In this document: positions 35,987-44,456 of the stretch, piece after piece | Numbering within the stretch: position 1 is the first letter of the stretch | Layout: every line of letters begins with the position of its first letter | Program-made: the position numbers and the translations under genes | The notes under the pieces: model-generated | What the model saw: the letters and a program-made list of their open reading frames with translations, nothing else | What the model was told of the DNA's origin: nothing | Databases searched by the model: none | Assembly: GCA_038363005.1 (NCBI GenBank) | Contig: JBBQBI010000016.1 | Coordinates: forward strand, 1 to 64,000 | Length of the DNA: 64,000 nucleotides | Direction of reading: 5' to 3' | From: JAKOWB01 sp038363005 | Lineage (GTDB): Bacteria; Pseudomonadota; Alphaproteobacteria; Kiloniellales; JACOMY01

Positions 35987-37618
35987 ATGACCAGCCCCTT
36001 TACCAGCGACCTTGAGCAGACCCCGGCCAACTTCACCCAGCTGACGCCGCTGAGCTTCCTGCGGCAGGCGGCTGAGGTGTTTCCTGAGCGCACGGCGGTG
36101 ATCCACGGGACCCTGCGGCGCAGCTGGCGCGAGACGGCGGCGCGCTGCCATCGGCTGGCGGCGGCGCTGGCGGCGCGCGGCCTGGGGCGCGGCGACACCG
36201 TGGCGGTGCTGCTGCCCAACACGCCGGAGATGCTGGAGTGCCACTTCGGCGTGCCGTTGGCTGGCGCCGTGCTGAACACGCTGAACACGCGGCTCGACGC
36301 CGCCTCGCTCGGTTTCATCCTGAACCATGGCGAGGCCCGGGCGCTGATCGTCGATCCGGAGTTCGCCGCCCTGGCGCAGGCGGCGCTGCGCGATGTCGAG
36401 CACGAGATCCTGGTGATCGACGGCTGCGATGCCCTGGCGCCGGCGGCGGCGCGCCTGGGCAGCGTGACCTATGACGAGCTGCTGGCCGAGGGCGATGCCG
36501 GCTGGCTGCCCGAGCCGCTGGCCGACGAGTGGGACGCCATCTCGCTGAACTACACCAGTGGCACCACCGGCAATCCCAAGGGCGTGGTCTATCACCATCG
36601 CGGCGCGGCGCTGCTGGCGCTGGGCAACATGGTGACCTGGGGGCTGTCGCAGACCGGGACGCCGCCGGTCTACCTCTGGACCCTGCCGATGTTCCACTGC
36701 AACGGCTGGTGCTTTCCCTGGACCGTCACCGCGCTGGGCGGCACCCACGTCTGCCTGCGCCGGGTCGAGGCCAAGGCGATCTTCGACGCGCTGGCCGACC
36801 ACGGCGTCACCCACCTCTGCGGCGCGCCCATCGTGATGCAGCTGCTGCTGGGCGCCAGCGCCGAGGAGCGCCGCGACCTGGCCGGCCGCACGGTGGAGTT
36901 CATGACCGCCGCGGCGCCGCCGCCGTCGGCGATCCTGGCCCGCATGGAGGCCGAGGGCTTCCGCGTCACCCACGTCTATGGCCTGACCGAGGTCTATGGC
37001 CCGGCCGTGGTCTGCGACTGGAAGCAGGCGTGGGAGGCGCTGCCGATCGAGCAGCAGGCGGCGCTGAAGGCGCGCCAGGGTGTCGCTTACGCGGTGCTCG
37101 AGGACCTGATGGTCGCCGATCCGCAGTCCCTGGCCCCGGTGCCGCGCGACGGCCAGACGCTGGGCGAGGTCTTCCTGCGCGGCAACGTGGTGATGAAGGG
37201 CTATCTGAAGAACCCGCGCGCCACCGAAGAGGCCTTCGCCGGCGGCTGGTTCCACAGCGGCGACCTCGGCGTCTGGCACCCCGACGGCTACATCGAGCTG
37301 AAGGACCGCTCCAAGGACATCATCATCTCCGGCGGCGAGAACATTTCCTCCATCGAGGTCGAGGGCGCCTTCTACAAGCACCCGGACGTGGCGGCGGTGG
37401 CCGTCGTGGCGCGCCCCGACGAGAAGTGGGGCGAGACGCCGGTCGCCTTCGTCGAGCTGAAGGCAGGCGCGCAGGTCACCGAGGCGGAGCTCATCGCCCA
37501 CGCGCGTGGGCATCTGGCCGGTTTCCAGACGCCGCGCCAGGTGATCCTCGGCCCGCTGCCCAAGACCTCGACCGGCAAGATCCAGAAGTTTCTCCTGCGC
37601 GAGCGCGCGAAGGGCTAG
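35987..37618 (+). CDS. AMP-binding acyl-CoA synthetase (DmdB-like)
   Basis: The 543-residue acyl-CoA synthetase has YTSGTTGNPKGVVYHHRGA near residue 186, the FHCNGWCFPWTVTALGGTHV segment, YGLTEVYGPA, the GYIELKDRSKDIIISGGENIS hinge motif and the terminal PKTSTGKIQKFLLRE with the catalytic lysine. The HxNGWxxPWT segment is typical of enzymes related to 3-methylmercaptopropionyl-CoA ligase and medium/branched-chain acyl-CoA ligases. The exact substrate is open. It is divergent from the tRNA-like locus. Confidence 0.88.
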   Translation: MTSPFTSDLEQTPANFTQLTPLSFLRQAAEVFPERTAVIHGTLRRSWRETAARCHRLAAALAARGLGRGDTVAVLLPNTPEMLECHFGVPLAGAVLNTLNTRLDAASLGFILNHGEARALIVDPEFAALAQAALRDVEHEILVIDGCDALAPAAARLGSVTYDELLAEGDAGWLPEPLADEWDAISLNYTSGTTGNPKGVVYHHRGAALLALGNMVTWGLSQTGTPPVYLWTLPMFHCNGWCFPWTVTALGGTHVCLRRVEAKAIFDALADHGVTHLCGAPIVMQLLLGASAEERRDLAGRTVEFMTAAAPPPSAILARMEAEGFRVTHVYGLTEVYGPAVVCDWKQAWEALPIEQQAALKARQGVAYAVLEDLMVADPQSLAPVPRDGQTLGEVFLRGNVVMKGYLKNPRATEEAFAGGWFHSGDLGVWHPDGYIELKDRSKDIIISGGENISSIEVEGAFYKHPDVAAVAVVARPDEKWGETPVAFVELKAGAQVTEAELIAHARGHLAGFQTPRQVILGPLPKTSTGKIQKFLLRERAKG

Positions 37619-37630
37619 ACGTCTGCTTCG

Positions 37631-37745
37631 GCCGTCATCCCGGAAGGCGCGCAGCGCCTATCCGGGATCCATGCGGCGACCCTCTCGATGGCGCCCGTCC
37701 GACGATGGATCCCGGCTCTTCGCTTCGCTCCGGCCGGGATGACAG
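37631..37745. repeat. Inverted dispersed repeat (CCGGGATGAC family)
   Basis: A left unit (GTCATCCCGG through GGGATCCATG, about 37634-37674) and a right unit (ATGGATCCCGG through CCGGGATGAC, 37705-37743) are inverted copies in the gap between the acyl-CoA synthetase and monooxygenase genes. The right unit contains TTCGCTTCGCTCCGG, also seen at 50.53 kb. Confidence 0.7.
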
Positions 37746-37779
37746 CTAGGCTGGCGGACCAACCGAAAGGACCCCACCC

Positions 37780-38097
37780 ATGCCCGCAGCCGTCCACGTC
37801 CTCGCCTTCATCACCGCCAAGCCGGGCCAGCGCGCCCAGGTGCTGGCCGCCTTCGCCGCCAACCGCCCGAACGTGCTGGCCGAGGCGGGCTGCATCGCCT
37901 ACCAGGCGACGCTCGACGTGCCTGACGTCGGCCCGATCCAGACACCCGTCGGCCCCGACAGCTTCGTCGTGGTCGAGCAGTGGGCCAGCCTCGCCGCGCT
38001 GAAGGCGCACGCCGCCGCGCCGCACATGGCGGCCTATGGCGCCAAGACCAAGGAGTGGGTGGAGAAACGGACGATCTACGTGCTGGGCGGAGTCTGA
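37780..38097 (+). CDS. Antibiotic biosynthesis monooxygenase (YgiN-like)
   Basis: The 105-residue protein is a single dimeric alpha+beta barrel ABM domain. The pattern AFITAKPGQRAQVLAAF, CIAYQ, FVVVEQWASLAALKAH and HMAAYGAK is that of putative quinol monooxygenases like YgiN. Such small enzymes act on quinols or aromatic compounds without cofactors. Its end overlaps the convergent YaiI-family gene by 22 bp. Confidence 0.88.
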   Translation: MPAAVHVLAFITAKPGQRAQVLAAFAANRPNVLAEAGCIAYQATLDVPDVGPIQTPVGPDSFVVVEQWASLAALKAHAAAPHMAAYGAKTKEWVEKRTIYVLGGV

Positions 38098-38546
38098 GCC
38101 GCCGCCGCTTGAGCGGCCCGCACCGCCAGCTCCAGCGCCTGCAGGAAGCGCGACCGGTCCTCCTTGCCGAAGGACTTGTTGAAGCCGCGGTCCACGCCGG
38201 TTTCGCGCAGATGCGCCTTCAGGTCGCGCATGGCACTGGCCATGCCAATGTTGGTCGGCGTGAAGGGGCGGCCGGTGGGGCCTAGCACCTGGGCGCCGGC
38301 CTTGACGCAACGCGCCGCCAGCGGCACGTCGGCGGTGACCACGATGTCGCCTGGGCCGGCGTGCTCGGCGATCCAGTTGTCGGCGGCGTCGAAGCCATCG
38401 CTGACCACGACCTGGCGTACCAGCGGGTCCGGGCTGGGGCGCAGGCCGCTGTTGGAGACCAGCACGACCGGCAGCTTGTGGCGGCGGGCGACGCGCAGCG
38501 CCTCGTCCTTCACCGGGCAGGCATCGGCGTCGATGTAGAGCGTCAT
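38076..38546 (-). CDS. YaiI/YqxD family protein (UPF0178)
   Basis: The 156-residue protein matches the UPF0178 family: MTLYIDADACPVKDEALRVA at the start, VSNSG, VVSDGFDAADNWI, ADVPLAARC and a terminal GKEDRSRFLQALE. The DADACPVK and TADVPLA acids suggest a PIN-like nuclease fold, but activity is not established. The ATG at 38546 is the family start; an in-frame upstream ATG adds 13 residues. Confidence 0.9.
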   Translation of the reverse strand: MTLYIDADACPVKDEALRVARRHKLPVVLVSNSGLRPSPDPLVRQVVVSDGFDAADNWIAEHAGPGDIVVTADVPLAARCVKAGAQVLGPTGRPFTPTNIGMASAMRDLKAHLRETGVDRGFNKSFGKEDRSRFLQALELAVRAAQAAAAQTPPST

Positions 38547-38597
38547 GCCGGTGATGTAGCGGCCGACGCGGGCGGCGTCACGCACCTTGTGGCGTCG

Positions 38598-39008
38598 CTA
38601 CAGCCCGACCATGGCGATGACCAGGGCCTGCACCAGCAGCACGCCCAGCCAGTGGCCGCCGTCGATCACCGTCAGGCTGCGCTTGGCCTGCTGGAAGCTG
38701 TGGTTGACCGCCAGGGTGGTCAGCACAAAGCCGAGCCAGAGGAACAGCGCGGCCTTCAGCGCCGCGCCGACGCTCATGGCGTCGAGCCGCACCAGTAGCT
38801 GCATCAGCACGAAGGCCATGACGAACTGCGCCGCCAGGGCGACCAGCATGGGAACCAGTGGCGGGCTGCTGGTGCCCGTTTCCGGCGGGGTCTTGCCGAG
38901 CGCGGCCATCCAGGCCTTGCCCAGGGTCATGTACCAGAGGGCACCGAAAACGAATCCGGCCACCGCGCTGGCCAGCAAAGCGATCCAGTTCACGTCCGCG
39001 AAGGGCAT
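38598..39008 (-). CDS. DUF1761 membrane protein
   Basis: The 136-residue protein has four predicted membrane helices and matches DUF1761: NWIALLASAVAGFVFGALWYMTLGKAW at the start, a middle hydrophilic loop with TPPET, then three helices. The ATG at 39008 was chosen because it gives the family N-terminus. Function is unknown. It lies 51 bp upstream of the YaiI-family gene on the same strand. Confidence 0.8.
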   Translation of the reverse strand: MPFADVNWIALLASAVAGFVFGALWYMTLGKAWMAALGKTPPETGTSSPPLVPMLVALAAQFVMAFVLMQLLVRLDAMSVGAALKAALFLWLGFVLTTLAVNHSFQQAKRSLTVIDGGHWLGVLLVQALVIAMVGL

Positions 39009-39201
39009 GGGTTTTCCTCCCGCCTGAGGTAGCCGCAGTCTAGCGCGGCGGCGCCGTGGATGCCGGTTGAGCATGGGGGGTGGGATAAGCAACCGGGCGG
39101 AGGAGGTACGCCGCGCCGACGACAGTCTGCGGCGATTCCAGCCATCGCCGGCGCCAGCGGCGCGCTAGTCTGGCGTCCCGATTGGACAGGGGGACGGACG
39201 C

Positions 39202-40395
39202 ATGAAGATCGTCGACTGCAAGACCTTCGTGGTGGGCAACCCGCCGCCGTCCTTTGGCGGGCGCTACTTCATCTTCGTCAAGCTGACGACGGACGATGGC
39301 ATCAGCGGCGTCGGCGAGATCTATTCCATTCCCTTCGACCCGCACCTGGTGGCGCGGATGATCGAGGACGTGGCGGCGCGCTACCTGATCGGCAGCGACC
39401 CGCACCACATCGAAAGCTTCTGGCGCAAGGCGCACGGCACGGCTTTCACGCTGCGGCCCGACATCACCATGATGGGCATCGTCTCGGGCCTGGAGATGGC
39501 CTGCTGGGACATCGTCGGCAAGGCGGCGGGCAAGCCGGTCTATGAGCTGCTGGGCGGCCGCGTGCACGAGAAGCTGCGCAGCTACACCTACATCTATCCC
39601 AACGTCGCCGCCGGCGAGAGCGACGCGATCTACAAGGACGCGCAGCTGTCCGCCACGCGCGCGGCGGAATATGTCGCCCAGGGCTTCACCGCGGTGAAGT
39701 TCGATCCCGTCGCGCCCTACGCCGCCTTCGACCCGCGCCAGCCGAGCCAGGCGGAGCTGGCGCTGGCCGGCGACTTCTGCCGCCTGGTGCGCGAGGCCGT
39801 CGGCGGCAAGGCCGACCTGCTGTTCGGCACGCATGGGCAGTTCACCGTGTCGGGCGCGGTGCGCCTGGCCAAGGTGCTGGAGCCCTATGACCCGCTGTGG
39901 TTCGAGGAGCCGACGCCGCCGGAGATGCCGGAGATGATGGCCGAGGTGGCGCGCAAGACCACGGTGCCGATCGCGACCGGCGAGCGCCTGGCGACGAAGT
40001 ACGAGTTCCAGCGCGTGCTGGCGACCGGCGCGGCCTCGATCCTGCAGTTCGACCTGGGGCGCGTCGGCGGCATTCTTGAAGCGAAGAAGATCGCCGCGAT
40101 GGCGGAGACCTACTACGCGCAGATCGCGCCGCACTGCTACTGCGGCCCCATCGTCGGCGCCGCCAACATCCAGGTGGCCGCCTGCAGCCCGAACTTCCTG
40201 ATTCTGGAATCCATCGGCACCTGGGGCGGCTTCCACGCCGAGCTGCTGACCACGCCGATCCAGTGGGAGGATGGTTATGTGATTCCCTCCAGCGCGCCGG
40301 GCCTCGGCGTCGAGCTGAACGAGGCGGTGGCGCTGGCGCATCCCTACAGCGGCAAGCAGCTGCACTTGGAGATGACGAACTGGCCGGTGGGGTAG
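39202..40395 (+). CDS. Enolase-superfamily (mandelate racemase-like) dehydratase
   Basis: The 397-residue protein is a member of the mandelate racemase/muconate lactonizing subgroup. It has an N-terminal capping domain and a TIM barrel with VKFDPVAPY near residue 165, the metal-ligand strand WFEEPTPPE near 233 and TGERL near 260, and APHCYCGP near 310. The HGQFT motif near 212 resembles galactonate-dehydratase-type enzymes. Substrate is a sugar acid or other carboxylate; not assignable. It begins a plus-strand pair with the dehydrogenase at 40.5 kb. Confidence 0.85.
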   Translation: MKIVDCKTFVVGNPPPSFGGRYFIFVKLTTDDGISGVGEIYSIPFDPHLVARMIEDVAARYLIGSDPHHIESFWRKAHGTAFTLRPDITMMGIVSGLEMACWDIVGKAAGKPVYELLGGRVHEKLRSYTYIYPNVAAGESDAIYKDAQLSATRAAEYVAQGFTAVKFDPVAPYAAFDPRQPSQAELALAGDFCRLVREAVGGKADLLFGTHGQFTVSGAVRLAKVLEPYDPLWFEEPTPPEMPEMMAEVARKTTVPIATGERLATKYEFQRVLATGAASILQFDLGRVGGILEAKKIAAMAETYYAQIAPHCYCGPIVGAANIQVAACSPNFLILESIGTWGGFHAELLTTPIQWEDGYVIPSSAPGLGVELNEAVALAHPYSGKQLHLEMTNWPVG

Positions 40396-40403
40396 CGATC
40401 TAG

Positions 40404-40520
40404 CCCTCCCCCTTTACGGGGGAGGGTTGGGTGGGGGTGCTTCCTTATGCAGATCTCGCCCGTCGCACCAACCGACCAGATACCACCCCCACCCCGACCC
40501 TCCCCCGTAAAGGGGGAGGG
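40404..40520. repeat. Head-to-head palindromic repeats (CCCTCCCCC type)
   Basis: Hairpins with 9-bp arms lie at 40404-40426 (loop TTTAC) and 40498-40520 (loop GTAAA). Their flanking words GGGTGGGGGT and ACCACCCCCACCCC face inward, so the two units are inverted copies. They fill the gap between the enolase-superfamily and dehydrogenase genes. Confidence 0.75.
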
Positions 40521-40545
40521 AGGACTGCATTAGCGGGAGAGCAGA

Positions 40546-41451
40546 ATGCGTTACGGTTTCGTCGGCCTCGGCAATCTCGGCTTCCACCTTGCGGCCTCGC
40601 TGCGGCGCGCCGGCTTCGCGCTCACGGTCACCGACCTCAACCGCGCGGCGGCGGAGCCGCTGCTGGCCGCCGGCGCCAAGTGGGCGGCGAACCCGCGCGA
40701 GCTGGCCGCCGCCAGCGACGTGGTCTTCACCTGCCTGCCCAACCCCAAGGCCTCGCGCGACGTGGCGCTGGCGTTGGCCGAGGGCTTCAAGCCAGGCGGC
40801 ACCTGGGTGGAGATGAGCACCACCGATCAGGCCGACCTCGCGCAACTCGCCGCGGTGATGCAGGAGAAGGGCGTCGATACTCTGGAGTGCCCGGTGACCG
40901 GCGGTGTGCACCGCGCGGCGGCCGGCAAGATCACGCTGTTGATCGGCGGCGAGGCGGCGGTGTTCCAGCGTGTCGAGCCGGCGCTCAAGGTGATGGGCGG
41001 CGAGATCCTGCACATGGGGCCGCTGGGCAGCGCCGCGGTCATCAAGGTCATCACCAACATGCTGGCCTTCATCCATCTGGTGGCCGATGGCGAGGCGCTG
41101 ATGCTGGCGAAGAAGGGCGGCCTCGACCTGGCGCAAGCCTGGCGCGCCATCAAGGCCTCCAGCGGCAATTCCTTCGTGCATGAGACCGAGGGGCAGCTGA
41201 TCCTGAATGGCAGCTACGACGTCGCCTTCACCAACGCGCTGGCATTGAAGGACCTGGGTTTCGCCATGGGCTTCGGGCGCAAGTTCGGCGTGCCGCTGGA
41301 GCTGGCCGGCCTGACCGAGCAGATCTTCATGCGGGCGACGGCGATCTATGGCGCCGAGGCGCAGTCGACCCAGGTGGTGAAGCTGCTGGAGGACGCGCTG
41401 GGCACCGACCTGCGCGCGCCGGGCTTCCCGGCCAGGTTGGAGCCGGCGTAA
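40546..41451 (+). CDS. 3-hydroxyisobutyrate dehydrogenase-family protein
   Basis: The 301-residue NAD(P)-dependent beta-hydroxyacid dehydrogenase has GFVGLGNLGFHLA at the N-terminus (GxGxxG), VFTCLPNP near 63, the substrate loop CPVTGGVHRAAAGKI near 117 and the catalytic lysine region KVITNMLAF near 167. Relatives act on 3-hydroxyisobutyrate, tartronate semialdehyde or succinic semialdehyde. Next to a sugar-acid-type dehydratase a role in acid-sugar breakdown is plausible but unproven. Confidence 0.85.
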   Translation: MRYGFVGLGNLGFHLAASLRRAGFALTVTDLNRAAAEPLLAAGAKWAANPRELAAASDVVFTCLPNPKASRDVALALAEGFKPGGTWVEMSTTDQADLAQLAAVMQEKGVDTLECPVTGGVHRAAAGKITLLIGGEAAVFQRVEPALKVMGGEILHMGPLGSAAVIKVITNMLAFIHLVADGEALMLAKKGGLDLAQAWRAIKASSGNSFVHETEGQLILNGSYDVAFTNALALKDLGFAMGFGRKFGVPLELAGLTEQIFMRATAIYGAEAQSTQVVKLLEDALGTDLRAPGFPARLEPA

Positions 41452-41461
41452 GGCGCGGTGG

Positions 41462-43537
41462 CTAACCCCGCGCCGTCAGCACTGTTCGCAGCGCAGCCGC
41501 GTCGGTGATCGGCAGCGAGCAGGTGGGGCCGTGGCAGACGTAGGCGGTGGCTAAGCCATCCAGCTGCGTCTTGCCGGCGGCCGGATGTCCGGGTGGCAGC
41601 GTTGCATCGGGCGCCACCACCTGCAGCACGCGCCAGGGATTGCCGGACTGCACGGCGGCGGTGACCAGCGCGTCGGTCGCCGCTTCGCCGCGGTTGCCGA
41701 TGATGGCGACCTGCACCGCACGTTCCAGGAACTCGGCGGCGTTCAGCAGCGTCGCCAGCGGGAAGAAGTTGCGCGCCAGCTCGCCGCTGAAGGCGGTCAC
41801 GGTACGCTCGGCGCGCTGGCGAAAGGCGGCCTCGCCGGTCAGATAGTGCAGGCGGGCCAGCACCTCGATCATGGCGCCGTTGCCGGACGGCACGGCGCTG
41901 TCGTGCGCCGCCTTCTGCCGCACCACCAGGCTCTCGGCGTCGTCCGCCGTCATGTAGTAGCCGCCGGCGGGATCGGCGTAGTGGGCCTCGGCCAGCGCGG
42001 CCAGCTTCAATGCGAAGTCGAGCCATTCGGCGGCGCCGGTCGCCTCGTGCAGCGCCAGCGCGGCGCGGGCGAGCTGGGCGTGGTCGTCGAGCGTCGCCTG
42101 GTGCTTCAGCGTGCCGTGGCGCCAGGAATGATGCAGCCGACCGCCGCGCAGCATGCGGTCGCGGCAGAAGGCCAGCGCCTGCGCCGCCGACTGGATCCAG
42201 GCCGCTTCGCCGAAGGCGGCGCCGGCCTCTGCCAGGGCGGCGATGGTCATGCCGTTCCAATCGGCCAGCACCTTGTCGTCCCAGCCCGGCCAGATGCGCT
42301 TGGCCCGCGCGGTGCGCAGCGTGCGTAGCGCGGTGCCGAGCCGCGCCTCGCGGTCGCGGCCGACCCGGGTGGCGAGGTCCGGCTGGTCGTCGCGACGGTT
42401 GAGGATCGTCGTGCCCTCGAAGTTGCCGGCTGCGGTGACGCCGTAGGCGGCCTTGACCAGGGCCGCTTCGGCCGGCGGCAGCAGGGCGGCGATCTCGGCC
42501 GGGGTCCAGACGTAGAACTTGCCCTCGTGGCCTTCGCTGTCGGCGTCGAAGGAGGCGGCGAAAGCCGGCACGAAGGGAGCTGCCGGGGCGCCGTTGGACG
42601 CAATGCCGGGGCCCTGCTCGGCGGCGCGCATCTCGGCCAGCAGCCAGTCCACCGTCTCGCGCACGCGCAGCTCGAACAGCGGATCGCGCGAGACGCACCA
42701 GTCGGCCACCAGCAATGCCAGGATCTGCGCGTTGTCGTAGAGCATCTTCTCGAAGTGCGGGACCAGCCAGATGGCATCGACGGTGTAACGCGCGTAGCCG
42801 CCGGCCAGGTGGTCGTAGATGCCGCCGCGGCTCATCTGCGCCAGGGTGTGGGTCACCGCCTGGCGATGCGCCTCGCGCCCGCTACGCCACCAGGCGCGCC
42901 AGAAGAAGTTGAGCAGCGGCGCGTTGGGGAATTTCGGCGCGCCGCCGATGCCGCCCTCGACCGGATCGACCTCCTGCAGCAGGCGGTCGGCCACCTGGTC
43001 GAGGATCGCCGGTGTCACCGCCTCGCCAGGGACCGAGCGGGCCCATGCGGCCAGCGCGTTCTGCAGCGCGGCAACGTTCTTCTGCACCTTGTCGGGGTCC
43101 TGCCGCCAGATACCGTCCAGGCCCTCCAGCACCTCGCGGAAGCCGGGGCGGTTGAAGCGCGCTGTCGGCGGGAAATAGGTGCCGCCCCAGAAGGGCGCGC
43201 CGTCCGGTGTCAGGAACATGGTGAGTGGCCAGCCGCCCTGTTCGCCCAGCAGCCCCAGGGCGTGCTGGTAGATGGCATCGAGGTCGGGGCGTTCTTCGCG
43301 GTCGACCTTGATGTTGATGTAGAGGCGATTCATCACCTCGGCGGTGGCCGGGTCCTCGAAGGACTCGTGCGCCATGACGTGGCACCAGTGGCAGGCGGCA
43401 TAGCCGACCGACAGCAGGATCGGCTTGCCGGCGGCCTTGGCAGCGGCTAGCGCGTCGGGACCCCAGGGCCACCAGTCGACCGGGTTGTCCTTGTGCTGCA
43501 GCAGGTAGGGGCTGGTCTCGGCGGCGAGCCTGTTCAT
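41462..43537 (-). CDS. DUF255 thioredoxin-domain protein (YyaL/SPATA20 family)
   Basis: The 691-residue protein starts with the DUF255 thioredoxin-like domain (SPYLLQHKDNPVDWWPW, ACHWCHVMAHESFED with CxxC near residue 50) and continues with a six-hairpin (alpha/alpha)6 glycosidase-like domain. The length and motifs match the conserved YyaL/spermatogenesis-associated protein 20 family, whose function is poorly known. The ATG at 43537 gives the family start MNRLAAETSPYLLQHKDNPV. Confidence 0.92.
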   Translation of the reverse strand: MNRLAAETSPYLLQHKDNPVDWWPWGPDALAAAKAAGKPILLSVGYAACHWCHVMAHESFEDPATAEVMNRLYINIKVDREERPDLDAIYQHALGLLGEQGGWPLTMFLTPDGAPFWGGTYFPPTARFNRPGFREVLEGLDGIWRQDPDKVQKNVAALQNALAAWARSVPGEAVTPAILDQVADRLLQEVDPVEGGIGGAPKFPNAPLLNFFWRAWWRSGREAHRQAVTHTLAQMSRGGIYDHLAGGYARYTVDAIWLVPHFEKMLYDNAQILALLVADWCVSRDPLFELRVRETVDWLLAEMRAAEQGPGIASNGAPAAPFVPAFAASFDADSEGHEGKFYVWTPAEIAALLPPAEAALVKAAYGVTAAGNFEGTTILNRRDDQPDLATRVGRDREARLGTALRTLRTARAKRIWPGWDDKVLADWNGMTIAALAEAGAAFGEAAWIQSAAQALAFCRDRMLRGGRLHHSWRHGTLKHQATLDDHAQLARAALALHEATGAAEWLDFALKLAALAEAHYADPAGGYYMTADDAESLVVRQKAAHDSAVPSGNGAMIEVLARLHYLTGEAAFRQRAERTVTAFSGELARNFFPLATLLNAAEFLERAVQVAIIGNRGEAATDALVTAAVQSGNPWRVLQVVAPDATLPPGHPAAGKTQLDGLATAYVCHGPTCSLPITDAAALRTVLTARG

Positions 43538-43640
43538 CGGGGCGGGCGGGTCATGGCGGGGATTTCGTCACCTTGCGTGTTCGGCGGCCGATCCCCTTGT
43601 ATAGTGGCACCTGATCCACCGCCAGCAAGGGATGCGGGCC

Positions 43641-43895
43641 ATGAAGATCACCATGGATGTCGATTGCACGCCTGACGAGGCCCGCCGCTTCTTCGGCCTG
43701 CCCGACGTGGCGCCGATGCAGGAGGCGGTGATGGCCGAGGTGCAGAAGCGGGCGCTGGCGTCGCTGCAGGCGATGGAGCCGGAGACGCTGTTGAAGACCT
43801 GGATGCCAGCCGGCATCCAGGGCATGGAGCAGATGCAGAAGATGTTCTGGAACGCCCTGTCCGGCGGCGCCGGCGGCAAGAAGGGGAGCGACTAG
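43641..43895 (+). CDS. DUF6489 family protein
   Basis: The 84-residue protein (KITMDVDCTPDEARRFFGLPDV at the start, a QKMFWN segment near the end) matches the small alphaproteobacterial DUF6489 family. It is probably a helical cytoplasmic protein. Its stop is directly followed by the GTG start of the nitroreductase gene, so both are co-transcribed. The ATG at 43641 suits the AAGGG site better than one three codons upstream. Function unknown. Confidence 0.8.
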   Translation: MKITMDVDCTPDEARRFFGLPDVAPMQEAVMAEVQKRALASLQAMEPETLLKTWMPAGIQGMEQMQKMFWNALSGGAGGKKGSD

Positions 43896-44456
43896 GTGGA
43901 GGTATTCGATGCGTTGCTGACGCGGCAGTCCGTGTCGGCCAAGGATCTGGGTCTGCCGGTGCCGAACGCGGCCGAGCGCGAGAAGGCTTTCGCCGCGGCG
44001 CTGACCGCGCCGGACCACGGCGCCGTGCGGCCCTGGCGCTTCCTCACCGTCGAGGGCGAGGGGCTGCAGCGGCTGGGCGAGGTCTTCGCTCAGTCGGCCC
44101 GGCGCGCCGGTGACGACGAGGCCGAGGCTGACAAGGCGCGCGGCAAGGCGCTGCGCTCGCCGCTGCTGATCGTCTGCGCCGCCAAGGTCAACCCCGGGCA
44201 TCCCAAGGTGCCGGTGATCGAGCAGGTGATCGCCGCCGGCTGCGCCACGCAGAACCTGCTGACCGCCTTTCACGCGCTGGGCTATGGCGCGGTGCTGGTA
44301 ACCGGTGGCCGGGCCTATGACGCCGGAGTGAAGGAAGCCCTGGGCCTGGGGCCGGACGACGCCATCGTTGGCTTCCTGCACGTCGGCACGCCGCAGCAGC
44401 CGCAGCGGCCGCGCAACCGCCCGCCGGTGGCGCACCACGTGCGCTCCTGGCCCTGA
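43896..44456 (+). CDS. Nitroreductase family protein
   Basis: The 186-residue FMN-dependent protein belongs to the nitroreductase family (YdjA-like): LLTRQSVSAKDL at the start (R10, the usual RRSVR position), PDHGAVRPWRF near residue 39, GCATQNLLTAFHALGYGAV near 111 and GFLHVGTP near 164. It starts at GTG right after the DUF6489 stop. Its own stop overlaps the probable CTG start of mnmE. Confidence 0.85.
   Translation: MEVFDALLTRQSVSAKDLGLPVPNAAEREKAFAAALTAPDHGAVRPWRFLTVEGEGLQRLGEVFAQSARRAGDDEAEADKARGKALRSPLLIVCAAKVNPGHPKVPVIEQVIAAGCATQNLLTAFHALGYGAVLVTGGRAYDAGVKEALGLGPDDAIVGFLHVGTPQQPQRPRNRPPVAHHVRSWP

Noticed and set aside
33600..36000. An RtcB ligase, RtcR regulator or Rsr gene next to the slipin
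   Set aside because: All frames around the locus were considered; the neighbours are prpE and an acyl-CoA synthetase. No RNA ligase motif was found.
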